A stretch of DNA of 64,000 nucleotides from Arthrobacter rhizosphaerae. GTDB taxonomy: Bacteria; Actinomycetota; Actinomycetes; Actinomycetales; Micrococcaceae. The notes below the pieces were generated by a model. That model was not told where the DNA came from. It saw only the letters and a list, made by a program, of their open reading frames with translations, and made no database searches. Location of the stretch: positions 18,959 to 82,958 of the forward strand of contig NZ_JALLAN010000022.1 in assembly GCF_023062595.1 (NCBI RefSeq), read 5' to 3'. The position numbers were made by a program, and so were the translations under genes. Positions 35,347-44,414 of the stretch are shown here, one piece after another; positions within the stretch are counted from its first letter, which is position 1, and each line of letters opens with the position of its first letter.

Positions 35347-35727
35347 AATAAAAAACCTCCGCTTGGGGGGTGATCGGGTTGCGCCATTGCAACCACTGCG
35401 AACGATGCAGGCAACGAAAGGGTGGTGCGGTACTGTGATGCGCAAACCGTAACGGCTTGTGAGATTCGTCACCTTGCTTGGCCTATGTTACAGCCCGGTA
35501 GATACAAAAAATGCTGGCCTGGAGGGGCTGCAACGTCGCAATAAGGTAACAACCGGTGGGTTGGGCTCCCGATCGGACGGGTGTGAAGTGAGCGCTGCCA
35601 AAACTGATGTCACGGTTCGGTTGCGGGTAAGCGTTTCCGGGAACCAAATCTGCCCACCGCTCGTGGAAATTGATACCTTGATCTATAAGGATTACTAACC
35701 ACCCCCTTTATATGGAGGACACCCGCA
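35347..35727. promoter_or_regulatory. divergent intergenic region between livH and the Bax inhibitor-1 gene
   Basis: This stretch of 381 bases carries the livH leader with its ribosome site, the CRP-like site at 35458-35473, and the leader of the next gene with TGGAGG at 35711-35716. An open frame of 79 codons inside it (35459-35698) lacks a ribosome site and recognisable features. No RNA gene was seen. Confidence 0.5.
35458..35473. promoter_or_regulatory. CRP/GlxR-type site upstream of livH
   Basis: TGTGA-GATTCG-TCACC matches the CRP-family consensus TGTGA-N6-TCACA in nine of ten fixed positions, about 110 bases before the livH TTG. It has the same geometry as the site before livK. Confidence 0.5.
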
Positions 35728-36642
35728 ATGGCACTTGGCGGAAACCCGATCTTCAACGGAAAGAATTTCCGTGGAGCCACCCAGGCACCGCCTGTTCCGC
35801 AGGCTCCGTATGGCCAGAACCAGTTCGGCCAAAACCCTTACGGCCAGAACCAGTATGGCCAGCCGCAGTACGGCCAGAACCAGTTCGGGCAGAACCCTTA
35901 CGGTCAGCCGCAGAATCTTTCGCAGGACCAGCTCCAGGACATGTACAACGCGCCGGCTGCCGGTCGTGCCGACGTCGGACGGATGACATTCGACGACGTC
36001 ATCGTCAAGACCGCCGCTTGCCTCGGAATCCTCGTGGCCGGTGCGGCTGTGACACTGGTCGTGGGCATGGGGCTTGCGAGCATGCTGATGATCGTTGGTG
36101 TGCTCGGCGGCTTCGTGCTCGGCCTGGTCAACACCTTCAAGAAACAGCCCTCGCCGGCACTCATCCTGGCCTACGCAGGCCTTGAAGGACTGTTCCTTGG
36201 TGGCCTGACCCGCATCCTGGATGGCATGTTCCCGGGAGTCGGCCTGCAGGCCGTTATCGGCACGCTGTCCGTCTTCGCCGTCACTCTCCTGCTCTTCAAG
36301 AGCGGCAAGGTGCGCGCCACCCCCAAGGCCATGCGCTTCTTCCTGATTGCAATGGTCGGCTACGCGTTGTTCTCAGTGGTGAATCTCGTGATGATGATGA
36401 CGGGTGTACTGGATCAGCCGTTCGGTCTGCGCCATGGAATTGTGGGCATCCTCATCGGCGTCCTCGCGATCGGCCTCGCCGCGTTCTCGCTGATTATGGA
36501 CTTCACCAGCATCGAGGCAGGTGTCCAGGCCGGGGCCCCGCAGCGGTTCTCCTGGACCGCCGCATTCGGCCTCACGGTGACCTTGGTGTGGCTGTACGTC
36601 GAGATCATCCGTCTCCTGGCAATTCTCCGCGGCGAAGACTAA
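35728..36642 (+). CDS. Bax inhibitor-1/YccA family protein with Gln/Asn repeat N-terminus
   Basis: Membrane protein of 304 residues. The N-terminal 65 or so residues are a cytosolic low-complexity region built from GQNQF/GQNPY/GQPQY repeats. From about residue 90 there are seven hydrophobic segments with the Bax inhibitor-1 pattern typical of actinobacterial YccA-like proteins (EGLFLGGLTRILDGMFPGV and a late DFTSIEAGVQAGAP loop). Homologues conduct protons or calcium in some systems; here the role is unknown. The ATG at 35728 follows TGGAGGACACC. A strong terminator follows. Confidence 0.88.
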   Translation: MALGGNPIFNGKNFRGATQAPPVPQAPYGQNQFGQNPYGQNQYGQPQYGQNQFGQNPYGQPQNLSQDQLQDMYNAPAAGRADVGRMTFDDVIVKTAACLGILVAGAAVTLVVGMGLASMLMIVGVLGGFVLGLVNTFKKQPSPALILAYAGLEGLFLGGLTRILDGMFPGVGLQAVIGTLSVFAVTLLLFKSGKVRATPKAMRFFLIAMVGYALFSVVNLVMMMTGVLDQPFGLRHGIVGILIGVLAIGLAAFSLIMDFTSIEAGVQAGAPQRFSWTAAFGLTVTLVWLYVEIIRLLAILRGED

Positions 36643-36664
36643 CCGCAGGCAGATTTCTAACTGA

Positions 36665-36714
36665 AGCAGGGCCCCGCCTTTCGACTGAGTTCGAAAGGCG
36701 GGGCCCTGCTTTTT
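36665..36714 (+). terminator. terminator after the Bax inhibitor-1 gene
   Basis: Near-perfect 20-bp stem (AGCAGGGCCCCGCC... at 36665, matching arm to 36710) with a short loop and TTTT after it. It also lies just past the stop of the convergent thiolase gene and may serve both. Confidence 0.9.
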
Positions 36715-36722
36715 GCTGTTCC

Positions 36723-37961
36723 TCAGCTGAGGCGTTCCACAATCATGGCCATTCCCTGGCCACCACCGACGCAGAGCGTAGCGAGCCCCAGCGTACCGTC
36801 GGTGGAGGAGAGTCCGTTGAGCAGGGTTGCCGTCATGCGGGTTCCGGTCATTCCAAAGGGATGACCGAGGGCAATGGCACCCCCGTGAACGTTCAGGCGG
36901 GAGTGGTCGATGCCCAGTTCGCGGGCACTTGCCACGACCTGGACGGCGAACGCTTCGTTGAGCTCCACGAGGTCTATGTCCCCGATCCCCAGCCCTGCAG
37001 CAGCGAGGGCACGGCGGGTCGCTTCCACCGGCCCCATGCCCATCAGTTCCGGTGACAACGCACTGACGCCTGTTGCCACAATCCTGGCAAGGGGCTCAAG
37101 TCCAAGTTCGTGTGCCCTGGCATCGCTCATCACCACTGCGGCTGCGGCGCCGTCGTTCAGGGGGCACGCATTTCCTGCGGTAACTGTCCCTTCTTTGCGG
37201 AAAACCGGCTGCAAGGCACTGACCGCTTCGAGGCTGACTCCTGAGCGGGGTGAATCGTCCTTGCTGACCACGGTGCCGTCATGCCTCGTGTAGGGGGAGA
37301 TCTCCCGTGCAAAGAATCCGGAGGCTATGGCAGCCTCGGCACGGTTCTGGCTCAGGACCGCCCACTCATCCTGTTGAGCTCTGGTGATTCCATGGGTTGT
37401 GGCCACATTCTCGGCTGTCTGGCCCATGGAGATGTAGATATCAGGCATACGGTCGCCCATGCGGGGATCGGTCCATGGCGTGTTCGAGGCAGCCCTTGCG
37501 GCTGTCCGCTGGCGGGCGGCTTCGAAGATCGGATTGTGGTTGCCCGCGTCCGTTTCGCCGGCCCCCGCCCAGGCGCTGTAGCGGGAAACGGCCTCGACGC
37601 CGCCCGCTACGAAGGCGCGCCCCTCCCCGGCCTTGATGGCGTGGAAGGCCATCCGGATGGTTTGGAGGCTTGAGGCACAGAACCTGTTGACTGTTGCTGC
37701 CGGTACGTCGTCCAGGTTTGTCAGGATGGTGACGACGCGTGCCATGTTGGAGCCGGCTTCTCCGCTTGGCTCGGCACACCCAAGGTAGAGATCGTCCAGG
37801 CCCTCGCCGTCATGGCCGCGAGGGTTGAACTGAGGGATCTTGTCCAAAGCGGCGGTGACCATGGCCGCCGCCAGGTCGTCGGGCCGTTCGTCTTTGAGGG
37901 AGCCCTTGAATGCTCGGCCGATGGGACTCCTGGCAACGGAAACAATGACAGCTTCAGGCAT
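36723..37961 (-). CDS. acetyl-CoA C-acyltransferase (thiolase)
   Basis: Thiolase of 412 residues, degrading or forming 3-ketoacyl-CoA. The acylated Cys is in NRFCASSLQTIRMA near residue 90, the substrate His in HGGAIALGHPFGMTG and the second catalytic Cys in TLCVGGGQGMA. The N-terminus (AVIVSVARSPIGRAFKGSL) is typical of the FadA/FadI degradative class. It is convergent with the Bax gene and shares the strand with galK, but no fatty-acid genes are adjacent, so pathway assignment is open. Confidence 0.92.
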   Translation of the reverse strand: MPEAVIVSVARSPIGRAFKGSLKDERPDDLAAAMVTAALDKIPQFNPRGHDGEGLDDLYLGCAEPSGEAGSNMARVVTILTNLDDVPAATVNRFCASSLQTIRMAFHAIKAGEGRAFVAGGVEAVSRYSAWAGAGETDAGNHNPIFEAARQRTAARAASNTPWTDPRMGDRMPDIYISMGQTAENVATTHGITRAQQDEWAVLSQNRAEAAIASGFFAREISPYTRHDGTVVSKDDSPRSGVSLEAVSALQPVFRKEGTVTAGNACPLNDGAAAAVVMSDARAHELGLEPLARIVATGVSALSPELMGMGPVEATRRALAAAGLGIGDIDLVELNEAFAVQVVASARELGIDHSRLNVHGGAIALGHPFGMTGTRMTATLLNGLSSTDGTLGLATLCVGGGQGMAMIVERLS

Positions 37962-37981
37962 GGCCCCAGCCTACGCCGCGG

Positions 37982-39142
37982 TCACGCCAGCCGCATGGCC
38001 CCCTCGGCGGGAGTAACAGTGAAAATATCGGGAGCTGTGTAGCCGGCGTCCGCGAAAGCCTTCACGACGGCGGCGCGCACCTGTTGTTCGGCTTCCAGGG
38101 GAGTGAGCGCTATGGCTGCACCGCCAAAACCTCCGCCTGTCATCCTGGCCCCGATAGCTCCGTTGGAGCGGGACGTCTCCACGGCAAGGTCGAGCTCGCG
38201 GCAGGAGATTTCAAAGTCGTCACGCATGGACACGTGGCTGGCGTCGAGGAGCGGCCCGATCGCGCGGGGGCCCTCGCTGGCCAGAAGCTCAACGGTTTGA
38301 AGTACCCGGTCGTTCTCCGTCACCACATGGCGCACGCGCCGGAAGGTCTCTTCATCCAGCAGCCCGCTGGCCTCCTGGAGGTCCTCCACGCCAACGTCGC
38401 GGAGGGCTTTGACGCCCAGCACATCAGCCCCGAGTTCACAGGAGGCACGGCGGGAGGCGTATCCGCCGTCGGCATGTGAATGTGAAACCTTGGTGTCGAT
38501 CACGAGCATCACCAGCCCCGCGGGGTGCGCCTCGAACGGCACCAGTTTGACGGTCTGGTCACGGCAGTCCAGGAACACAGCGTGGTCCTTGGCGCCCCGC
38601 AGTGATGCCGACTGGTCCATGATTCCCGTGGGGGCGCCGACGAAGTCGTTTTCAGCGCGCTGCGTGGCCAGGACCATTTCCTCGGCTTCCAGGCCCGCAC
38701 CTGTCAGCTCGTTCAGGGCTGAAATCACGGCGCATTCGATGGCATGGGAGGAGGAAAGTCCTGCGCCCAGAGGTACGTCTGAATCAAGCAGCAGATCCAT
38801 GCCGGGGACGGTGATGCCACGCTGCTGCAGCGCCCAGATCACGCCGAGGGGGTACTTGGTCCACCCACGCGCAGTGGACTTGTCCAGTGCATTGGTATCC
38901 GCCATCGTCATGCCCTGGTCCCCGTAGGTGGAGAGCAGGCGGAGGGCGGAGTCCGGCCTGGTCCGGATGGCGATCCTGGCCGTTTTGTCGATGGCGAACG
39001 GCAGGACAAAGCCTTCGTTGTAGTCGGTGTGCTCACCAATGAGGTTGACGCGCCCGGGTGCCATCCAGACGCCGTCGGGCTCAGTGCCGAACGCCTCGGT
39101 GAAACGGGCGGCCAACTGGCTGGCGGTCAAGGGAGCAGTCAT
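37982..39142 (-). CDS. galK: galactokinase
   Basis: GHMP kinase phosphorylating galactose at C1, 386 residues. The galactokinase signature GRVNLIGEHTDYNEGFVLP is near residue 28; the ATP loop PLGAGLSSSHAIECAV near residue 125 and MTGGGFGGAAIAL near residue 340 are present, with the catalytic Asp in IMDQSASL. The ATG overlaps the galT stop by four bases. First two steps of the Leloir pathway are therefore co-transcribed as galT-galK. galE is not in the window. Confidence 0.96.
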   Translation of the reverse strand: MTAPLTASQLAARFTEAFGTEPDGVWMAPGRVNLIGEHTDYNEGFVLPFAIDKTARIAIRTRPDSALRLLSTYGDQGMTMADTNALDKSTARGWTKYPLGVIWALQQRGITVPGMDLLLDSDVPLGAGLSSSHAIECAVISALNELTGAGLEAEEMVLATQRAENDFVGAPTGIMDQSASLRGAKDHAVFLDCRDQTVKLVPFEAHPAGLVMLVIDTKVSHSHADGGYASRRASCELGADVLGVKALRDVGVEDLQEASGLLDEETFRRVRHVVTENDRVLQTVELLASEGPRAIGPLLDASHVSMRDDFEISCRELDLAVETSRSNGAIGARMTGGGFGGAAIALTPLEAEQQVRAAVVKAFADAGYTAPDIFTVTPAEGAMRLA

Positions 39143-40287
39143 GCAGGGACACCTTCCGGGGTGTGGTTCAGGGAGGAGGGCCGGGTGCCAACCGCACGCA
39201 GCCTCTCGGCGACAAGTTCGGGCGTTGTGTCGTTGATAAAGGCACCCATGGCCGCTTCCGAGCCGGCCAGGTATTTGAGTTTATCTGCGGCGCGGCGTGG
39301 TGACGTCAACTGGAGGTGCAGGTAGCCGGCAGGGCGGAGGAGGTCATCCAGAGGCGCCTGGTGCCAGGCCGAGATATAGGGCGTGGGAGTGGGATAGAGG
39401 GTGTCGAGCCGCTTCAGCAGATCGAGGTAAACGTGTGCGAGTTCATCCTTCTCTTCCCCGGACAGAGCGGCCAGATCCGGGACCTGGCGGTGAGGCACCA
39501 AGTGGATTTCCAATGGCCAGCGTGCAGCAAAGGGCACATAGGCGCTGAAGTTTGCGCCCTCAAGCACCATACGGCTGCCGTCCTCCCGCTCGGAACGCAG
39601 GAGCGAACCGGTAAGGGTTTCGCGACCATCGGCGGCGTCGTAGAATTTCCGGGCGGCCGCACCCAGGACACCGGCGCGCGGCGTGACATAGGGGTAAGCG
39701 TAAATCTGGCCGTGCGGATGGTGAAGCGTGACGCCGATGTCCGCGCCGCGGTTCTCAAACGGGAAGACCTGCTTGATGCCCTTCATGGCGCTCAAGGCTT
39801 CCGTGCGGTGGGCCCAGGCTTCAATGACGGTCCGCGCCCGCACCTCGCTAAGACCGCTGAATGAACCCGTGTGATCCGGCGTGAAGGACACCACTTCACA
39901 GCGTCCGTACGCCGGACCGGTGGTGCCCCATTGGGGGTTGTCAGGAATGGATCCCAATGCCGGGCCCAGCGAGGGAAAGCGGTTCTCGAACACCACGACG
40001 TCGTAGTCCGGGGCCGGGATCTCCGAGGGATTGTTGGTTGTGGTGGGGCAGATGGGGCATTGGTCTGCCGGCGGCAGGTGGGTGCGGCTTTGCCGGTGCG
40101 CGGCGACTGCCACCCACTCGTCGGTGAGGGCATCGAACCTGACTTCGCCCGGCTCCCCGCGGGCGGGAAGTGGCCGGTGATCAACGGTATCCGCCTGGCT
40201 CCGGCGCGACGCGGCCCCGGCTGCGTCGTCATCGAAGTAGATCAGCTCCCGGCCATCGGCAAGCTGTGTGCTGGTGATAGCTGTCAT
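39139..40287 (-). CDS. galT: galactose-1-phosphate uridylyltransferase
   Basis: Exchanges UMP between UDP-glucose and galactose-1-phosphate, 382 residues. The active-site His motif TLHHPHGQIYAYPY is near residue 195. CPICP supplies zinc ligands, and the conserved FENRFPSL and FENRGADIG motifs are present. AAGGACC lies about ten bases before the ATG. It is the first gene of the minus-strand gal operon; the AT-rich leader upstream contains TAACAA repeats that may be an operator. Confidence 0.95.
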   Translation of the reverse strand: MTAITSTQLADGRELIYFDDDAAGAASRRSQADTVDHRPLPARGEPGEVRFDALTDEWVAVAAHRQSRTHLPPADQCPICPTTTNNPSEIPAPDYDVVVFENRFPSLGPALGSIPDNPQWGTTGPAYGRCEVVSFTPDHTGSFSGLSEVRARTVIEAWAHRTEALSAMKGIKQVFPFENRGADIGVTLHHPHGQIYAYPYVTPRAGVLGAAARKFYDAADGRETLTGSLLRSEREDGSRMVLEGANFSAYVPFAARWPLEIHLVPHRQVPDLAALSGEEKDELAHVYLDLLKRLDTLYPTPTPYISAWHQAPLDDLLRPAGYLHLQLTSPRRAADKLKYLAGSEAAMGAFINDTTPELVAERLRAVGTRPSSLNHTPEGVPA

Positions 40288-40423
40288 GGGTGCGGTCCTT
40301 ATTTTGTGGCTGGGGTTTGGGGGTGGGGAGGTACGCGAAACGGAATCAGCGGATCTCGCGGCAGACTTCCCGGTGATGGATCGAGAACCATTATTTCACA
40401 AACGATCAAAAAGTAATAGTTTC

Positions 40424-40439
40424 TAACAAAAAATAACAA
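40424..40439. promoter_or_regulatory. AT-rich direct repeat in the gal divergent region
   Basis: Two TAACAA units (40424-40429 and 40434-40439), one helical turn apart, lie in an A/T-rich stretch (about 40390-40442) that stands out from the GC-rich surroundings between galT and the epimerase gene. Such phasing suggests a regulator site (for example DeoR type). The regulator is not encoded nearby. Confidence 0.35.
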
Positions 40440-40526
40440 TTTGAAGGGTGGTCGGATGAAAAGGGTGATGCGGAGCCAAGCGTCGTCCGGCGTGCTGAGC
40501 AGGGTAATGACCTGTACGGTGGTGCC

Positions 40527-41537
40527 ATGAATCCCAGCATGGACCCCAACACCGGCATCGCCTACGGTGTGGCAAGGCGTTGCGCCACAGGACGCCAATA
40601 TGAACTCCGCCGTGGTGACGCACTGGCTGTAGTAACGGAACTCGCCGCAGGATTGCGTCTGTTCAGCCGTGGGGGAACCCAACTGACGGAAAGCTACGGC
40701 GACGCCCAGATCCCGCCGGGTGCCACCGGCATAACCCTGGCGCCCTGGGCCAACAGGGTCGAAAACGGCGTGTGGCAGCTGAAAGGGAAAAAACAGCAGC
40801 TGGACATCACGGAAGTCTCGCGGAACAACGCCAGCCATGGCCTCCTGCGCAACACCGCCTACGAACTCCTGGAGGAATCAGATTCTTCCGTCACGCTGGA
40901 GGGCGTGGTTTTTCCGCAGCACGGATACCCGTTCTTGGTGAGGCACCAGGTGGAATACGCCCTCACGGAGGGTTTGGGCCTGCACGTGCGGCAGACACTC
41001 GTCAATGACTCACCGGAGTCTGCTCCGTTCGTGCTAGGCGCCCACCCCTACCTGCGGTTGGGCGATGTGTCCCCAGAAGATCTTGTTCTTACAGTCAACG
41101 CCTCCACCGGGCTGGTGGCGGATTCACAATTGATTCCCCGCAACTCTGAGGCAGTACACGGCGACAATGATCTCCGTGGCGGACGCCGTGTGTCTGAGCT
41201 CGATCTCGATGTTGCGTTCACAGACCTCGAGTTCGACGACGGCGTTGCCCGCCACACGCTGGCGGCTCCCGATGGCAGCAGCGTGAGTCTCTGGCAGGAC
41301 GCATTCTGCCCCTATGTACACGTGTTCGTCACCGATACGTTCCCGGGCAGGGCCAAAGCAGTTGCAATAGAACCCATGACCGGGCCGGCCAATGCCTTCA
41401 ACAGCGGCGATGGCCTTCGTTGGCTTGCTCCCGGGGAGGCATTCAGTATGACGTGGGGGATTGACGCCAGCATGGCCGGTGAACGTGGGCCGTCGGGTGA
41501 GCACGGGCTTTCCAGCGGGCTCAGCAGAGACATCTGA
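40527..41537 (+). CDS. aldose 1-epimerase family protein (GalM-like)
   Basis: Mutarotase-like enzyme of 336 residues interconverting sugar anomers. Expected residues are visible: Arg in PWANRVENGVW, His in NASHGLLRNTAY, His in GAHPYLRLG and the catalytic Glu in IEPMTGPANAFNSGDGL. It is divergent from galT-galK with about 240 bases between, which fits a role in preparing alpha-galactose for GalK. Start is an ATG at 40527; an in-frame ATG at 40539 is the alternative. The C-terminal tail is polar. Confidence 0.9.
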   Translation: MNPSMDPNTGIAYGVARRCATGRQYELRRGDALAVVTELAAGLRLFSRGGTQLTESYGDAQIPPGATGITLAPWANRVENGVWQLKGKKQQLDITEVSRNNASHGLLRNTAYELLEESDSSVTLEGVVFPQHGYPFLVRHQVEYALTEGLGLHVRQTLVNDSPESAPFVLGAHPYLRLGDVSPEDLVLTVNASTGLVADSQLIPRNSEAVHGDNDLRGGRRVSELDLDVAFTDLEFDDGVARHTLAAPDGSSVSLWQDAFCPYVHVFVTDTFPGRAKAVAIEPMTGPANAFNSGDGLRWLAPGEAFSMTWGIDASMAGERGPSGEHGLSSGLSRDI

Positions 41538-41599
41538 CGGCCGGCAGCGGAAACCGCGTCCGGTTTCCCATCAGCGCCCGGCTGGTGAATCATTAGGCT

Positions 41600-43165
41600 A
41601 TGACGCCAGCCAAGGACGCCGTACCTTCCAACACCCCCAGCCACGCTACTCCGGTCACGGAAGGATCCTCAGCGACGGAAGGATCCTCAGCGACGGAAGG
41701 ATCCTCAGCTCCGACGCCAGGTGACCTTGCAGCAAACCCGAACGCCGCCGTCGTTCCTGAGACGGTGCCGGGGGTTGTCCCGGGGAAGAGCCTCCCGCCT
41801 AATGCCGCCGTTGTTCCTGAGGCAGAAACGGCGCCGGAGGTTCTGCCGGAAACTGTGCCCGACGCTGTTCCTGAGCCGCTGCCAGGGGCTGGGTCCGTCG
41901 CCGGGGCCAGGCCTCGAACCGACCGTGAACTTGACCAGGACATTCCGTACGGGATCCGCATCGCAGCATCCTGGGCCTGGCGTATCGGCTTGATCCTGCT
42001 GGTCAGCGCCGGCCTCATCTGGCTTCTCAGCAGGATCAGTTTTCTGATCATCCCGGTAATGGTTGCTGCCCTTCTCGCGGGCCTTCTTAGCCCGGTAACC
42101 CGGTGGCTGAAACACCAAGGCGTGCCCAATGGGCTGGCCGTTGCCATCACCCTGCTCGGGTTCATCGGGGTCATCGCCGGTGCCCTGGCGCTTGTTGGCA
42201 GGCAACTCGTCACAGGATTCAGCGAGCTCTGGACTGAAGCGCTTGCTGGTGTCCAGAAGGTGCAGGCCTGGCTGGCGGAGGGGCCCCTTCACCTATCCGC
42301 GGCCCAGATTGACCAGTACCTCAAAGAGGCCACCGATGCGTTGCAGAACAACACCAGCAGCATTCTGAGCGGCGCACTGTCCTTTGGTAATACCGCCGGT
42401 CACTTCGCCGCCGGACTCCTTATCGCCCTCTTTGTAACTATCTTCTTCCTCCTGGAAGGCGAACGGATCTGGGCGTTCCTCGTGAGGCTTCTGCCACGCA
42501 GGGCAAGGGCAGCAACGAGCGGTGCCGGACGCAAGGGCTGGGCGTCCATGGTCAGCTATGTACGAATCCAGATGTTCGTCGCCTTCGTCGACGCAGTGGG
42601 CATAGGCGTGGGTGCAGCCATCATCGGGGTGCCGCTGGCCCTGCCGCTGAGTGTCCTGGTCTTCATAGGTTCGTTCATACCCATCGTCGGAGCCCTGGTC
42701 ACCGGAGCTGTTGCAGTGCTGTTGGCGCTGGTGGCAAACGGCGTCGTGAATGCGCTGATCATGCTGGGCATCGTGCTCCTGGTCCAGCAGCTCGAAAGCC
42801 ATATCCTCCAGCCGCTCGTCATGGGCAGGGCAGTAGCGCTCCACCCGGTGGCCGTGATTCTGTCAGTTGCCGCCGGTTCCTACCTTGCAGGAATCCCTGG
42901 CGCACTGTTCTCAGTGCCAATACTGGCCGTAGCAAACTCGGCAATTCGCTATATTGCCGGCCGGACGTGGGAATATGAAGGAGTGCCGGCAGGCGCGGGC
43001 CCCCAGGCAACCGGGGATACCGCAGACGCCGGCAGGGACAGCACCTTCAAGGAAGTTCACCTTCCGGGTGCCCATCCCCGAAACGGCAAAGGCGCCGTGA
43101 AGCAATCAGGTGTCCCCGGCCATGCCGGACCGGATGCCGGAGCCGAAACCCCTAAAGGAGAATAG
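41600..43165 (+). CDS. AI-2E family transporter with repetitive N-terminus
   Basis: Membrane protein of the AI-2E (TqsA/PerM, UPF0118) family, 521 residues. About the first 110 residues are hydrophilic and repetitive (EGSSAT triplicate, then Pro/Glu/Val-rich repeats). The membrane domain has about eight helices, with LLAGLLSPVTRWLKHQGVP near the start, the FVTIFFLLEGERIWAF segment, and the VFIGSFIPIVGALVTG and QQLESHILQPLVMGRAV motifs typical of the family. The family mediates export or ion exchange; substrate is unknown. It lies directly before ilvA, with only three bases between. Confidence 0.88.
   Translation: MTPAKDAVPSNTPSHATPVTEGSSATEGSSATEGSSAPTPGDLAANPNAAVVPETVPGVVPGKSLPPNAAVVPEAETAPEVLPETVPDAVPEPLPGAGSVAGARPRTDRELDQDIPYGIRIAASWAWRIGLILLVSAGLIWLLSRISFLIIPVMVAALLAGLLSPVTRWLKHQGVPNGLAVAITLLGFIGVIAGALALVGRQLVTGFSELWTEALAGVQKVQAWLAEGPLHLSAAQIDQYLKEATDALQNNTSSILSGALSFGNTAGHFAAGLLIALFVTIFFLLEGERIWAFLVRLLPRRARAATSGAGRKGWASMVSYVRIQMFVAFVDAVGIGVGAAIIGVPLALPLSVLVFIGSFIPIVGALVTGAVAVLLALVANGVVNALIMLGIVLLVQQLESHILQPLVMGRAVALHPVAVILSVAAGSYLAGIPGALFSVPILAVANSAIRYIAGRTWEYEGVPAGAGPQATGDTADAGRDSTFKEVHLPGAHPRNGKGAVKQSGVPGHAGPDAGAETPKGE
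41657..41710 (+). repeat. three 18-base tandem repeats in the AI-2E gene
   Basis: The unit ACGGAAGGATCCTCAGCG occurs three times in tandem, the last differing in one base, encoding repeated TEGSSA. Copy number could vary by slippage without breaking the frame. Confidence 0.9.
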
Positions 43166-43168
43166 TTC

Positions 43169-44407
43169 GTGAAAACCCTCAAGAGCCTGCCCGTCACGCT
43201 GGACGATGTCCTGGAGGCGCAAAAGCTGCTTGAAGGGATTATTACGCGGACGCCGGTGGAGTCATCCCGGGCCCTGGGCGGGATGGTCGGCGGAGAGGTC
43301 TTCTTCAAGTGTGAGAACCTGCAGCGGGCCGGTTCCTTCAAAGTCCGCGGCGCGTATGTCCGGATGGCCCGGCTGTCAGCTGAGGAAAAGAAGAGAGGCG
43401 TGGTGGCGGCGTCTGCCGGCAACCACGCGCAGGGTGTTGCGGTAGGTGCCAAGAGCCTGGGGATCAAGGCCCGCATCTACATGCCGCTGGGCGTCGCGCT
43501 GCCCAAGCTTGCGGCCACACGGAGCCATGGTGCGGAGGTCATCCTGCACGGCCACAACGTGGACGAAGCCCTTGCCGAGGCCCAGCGCTACGCCAACGAA
43601 ACCGGCGCAGTGTTCGTCCACCCGTTCGACAACGTTGACGTCGTGGCCGGCCAGGGAACGGTTGGTTTGGAAATCCTCGAACAGATCCCCAACGTCGACA
43701 CCATCCTGATGGGCGTCGGCGGCGGCGGGCTTCTGGCGGGGGTGGCAGTTGCAGTGAAGGCCCGGGCCAGGGAACTGGGTCGAGATATCCGCATCATCGG
43801 CGTGCAGGCTGAAAACGCCGCCGCCTATCCGCCTTCACTGGCAGCCGACGCGCTTGTACCTCTCAAACGAGTGTCCACCATGGCTGATGGCATTGCCGTA
43901 GGCCGTCCCGGCCAGCTGCCGTTCAGCATCATCCGGGAACTCGTCGATGACGTCGTCACCGTCAGCGAGGATTCCCTGGCGCGCGCTCTGATCTTCCTTC
44001 TCGAGCGGGCGAAGATGGTGGTGGAACCTGCAGGAGCGGTAGGGGTCGCGGCGCTGATGGACGGCAAGATCGAGAACCCCGGCAATACGGCAGTGATCCT
44101 CTCCGGCGGCAACATCGACCCCATGCTTATGCTCAAGGTGATCCAGCGCGGCCTGTCAGCTGCAGGCAGGTACATGACAGTACGGATGATGCTTGACGAC
44201 CGCCCCGGTTCCCTTGCGACCATCGCGCGGATCATTGCAGAAAACGACGCCAACGTGACCGGTCTGGATCACACGAGGGTGGGTGGCTCCATCAGCATGG
44301 GCGACGTCTCCATCACGGTCAATCTGGAAACGAAGGGACACGAGCACTGCGAACAGGTCCTTAGTGCCCTGCGCGCCGAGGGATTCCAGCCGATCGTGGT
44401 GCATTAA
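43169..44407 (+). CDS. ilvA: threonine ammonia-lyase
   Basis: PLP enzyme making 2-oxobutanoate from threonine, first step to isoleucine. It has 412 residues: the PLP lysine is in RAGSFKVRG (about residue 58), the phosphate loop is GVGGGGLLAG near residue 190, and a single C-terminal ACT-like domain begins near residue 335 (MTVRMMLDDRPGSLATIARIIAENDANV). One ACT domain and this length resemble the short TdcB/actinobacterial form rather than the two-ACT E. coli IlvA. The GTG start follows AAAGGAGAATAGTTC. Confidence 0.93.
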   Translation: MKTLKSLPVTLDDVLEAQKLLEGIITRTPVESSRALGGMVGGEVFFKCENLQRAGSFKVRGAYVRMARLSAEEKKRGVVAASAGNHAQGVAVGAKSLGIKARIYMPLGVALPKLAATRSHGAEVILHGHNVDEALAEAQRYANETGAVFVHPFDNVDVVAGQGTVGLEILEQIPNVDTILMGVGGGGLLAGVAVAVKARARELGRDIRIIGVQAENAAAYPPSLAADALVPLKRVSTMADGIAVGRPGQLPFSIIRELVDDVVTVSEDSLARALIFLLERAKMVVEPAGAVGVAALMDGKIENPGNTAVILSGGNIDPMLMLKVIQRGLSAAGRYMTVRMMLDDRPGSLATIARIIAENDANVTGLDHTRVGGSISMGDVSITVNLETKGHEHCEQVLSALRAEGFQPIVVH

Positions 44408-44414
44408 GGGGTTA

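Noticed and set aside
35459..35698. 79-codon frame between livH and the Bax inhibitor-1 gene
   Set aside because: No ribosome site, no motif, and it overlaps the CRP-like site and promoter region.
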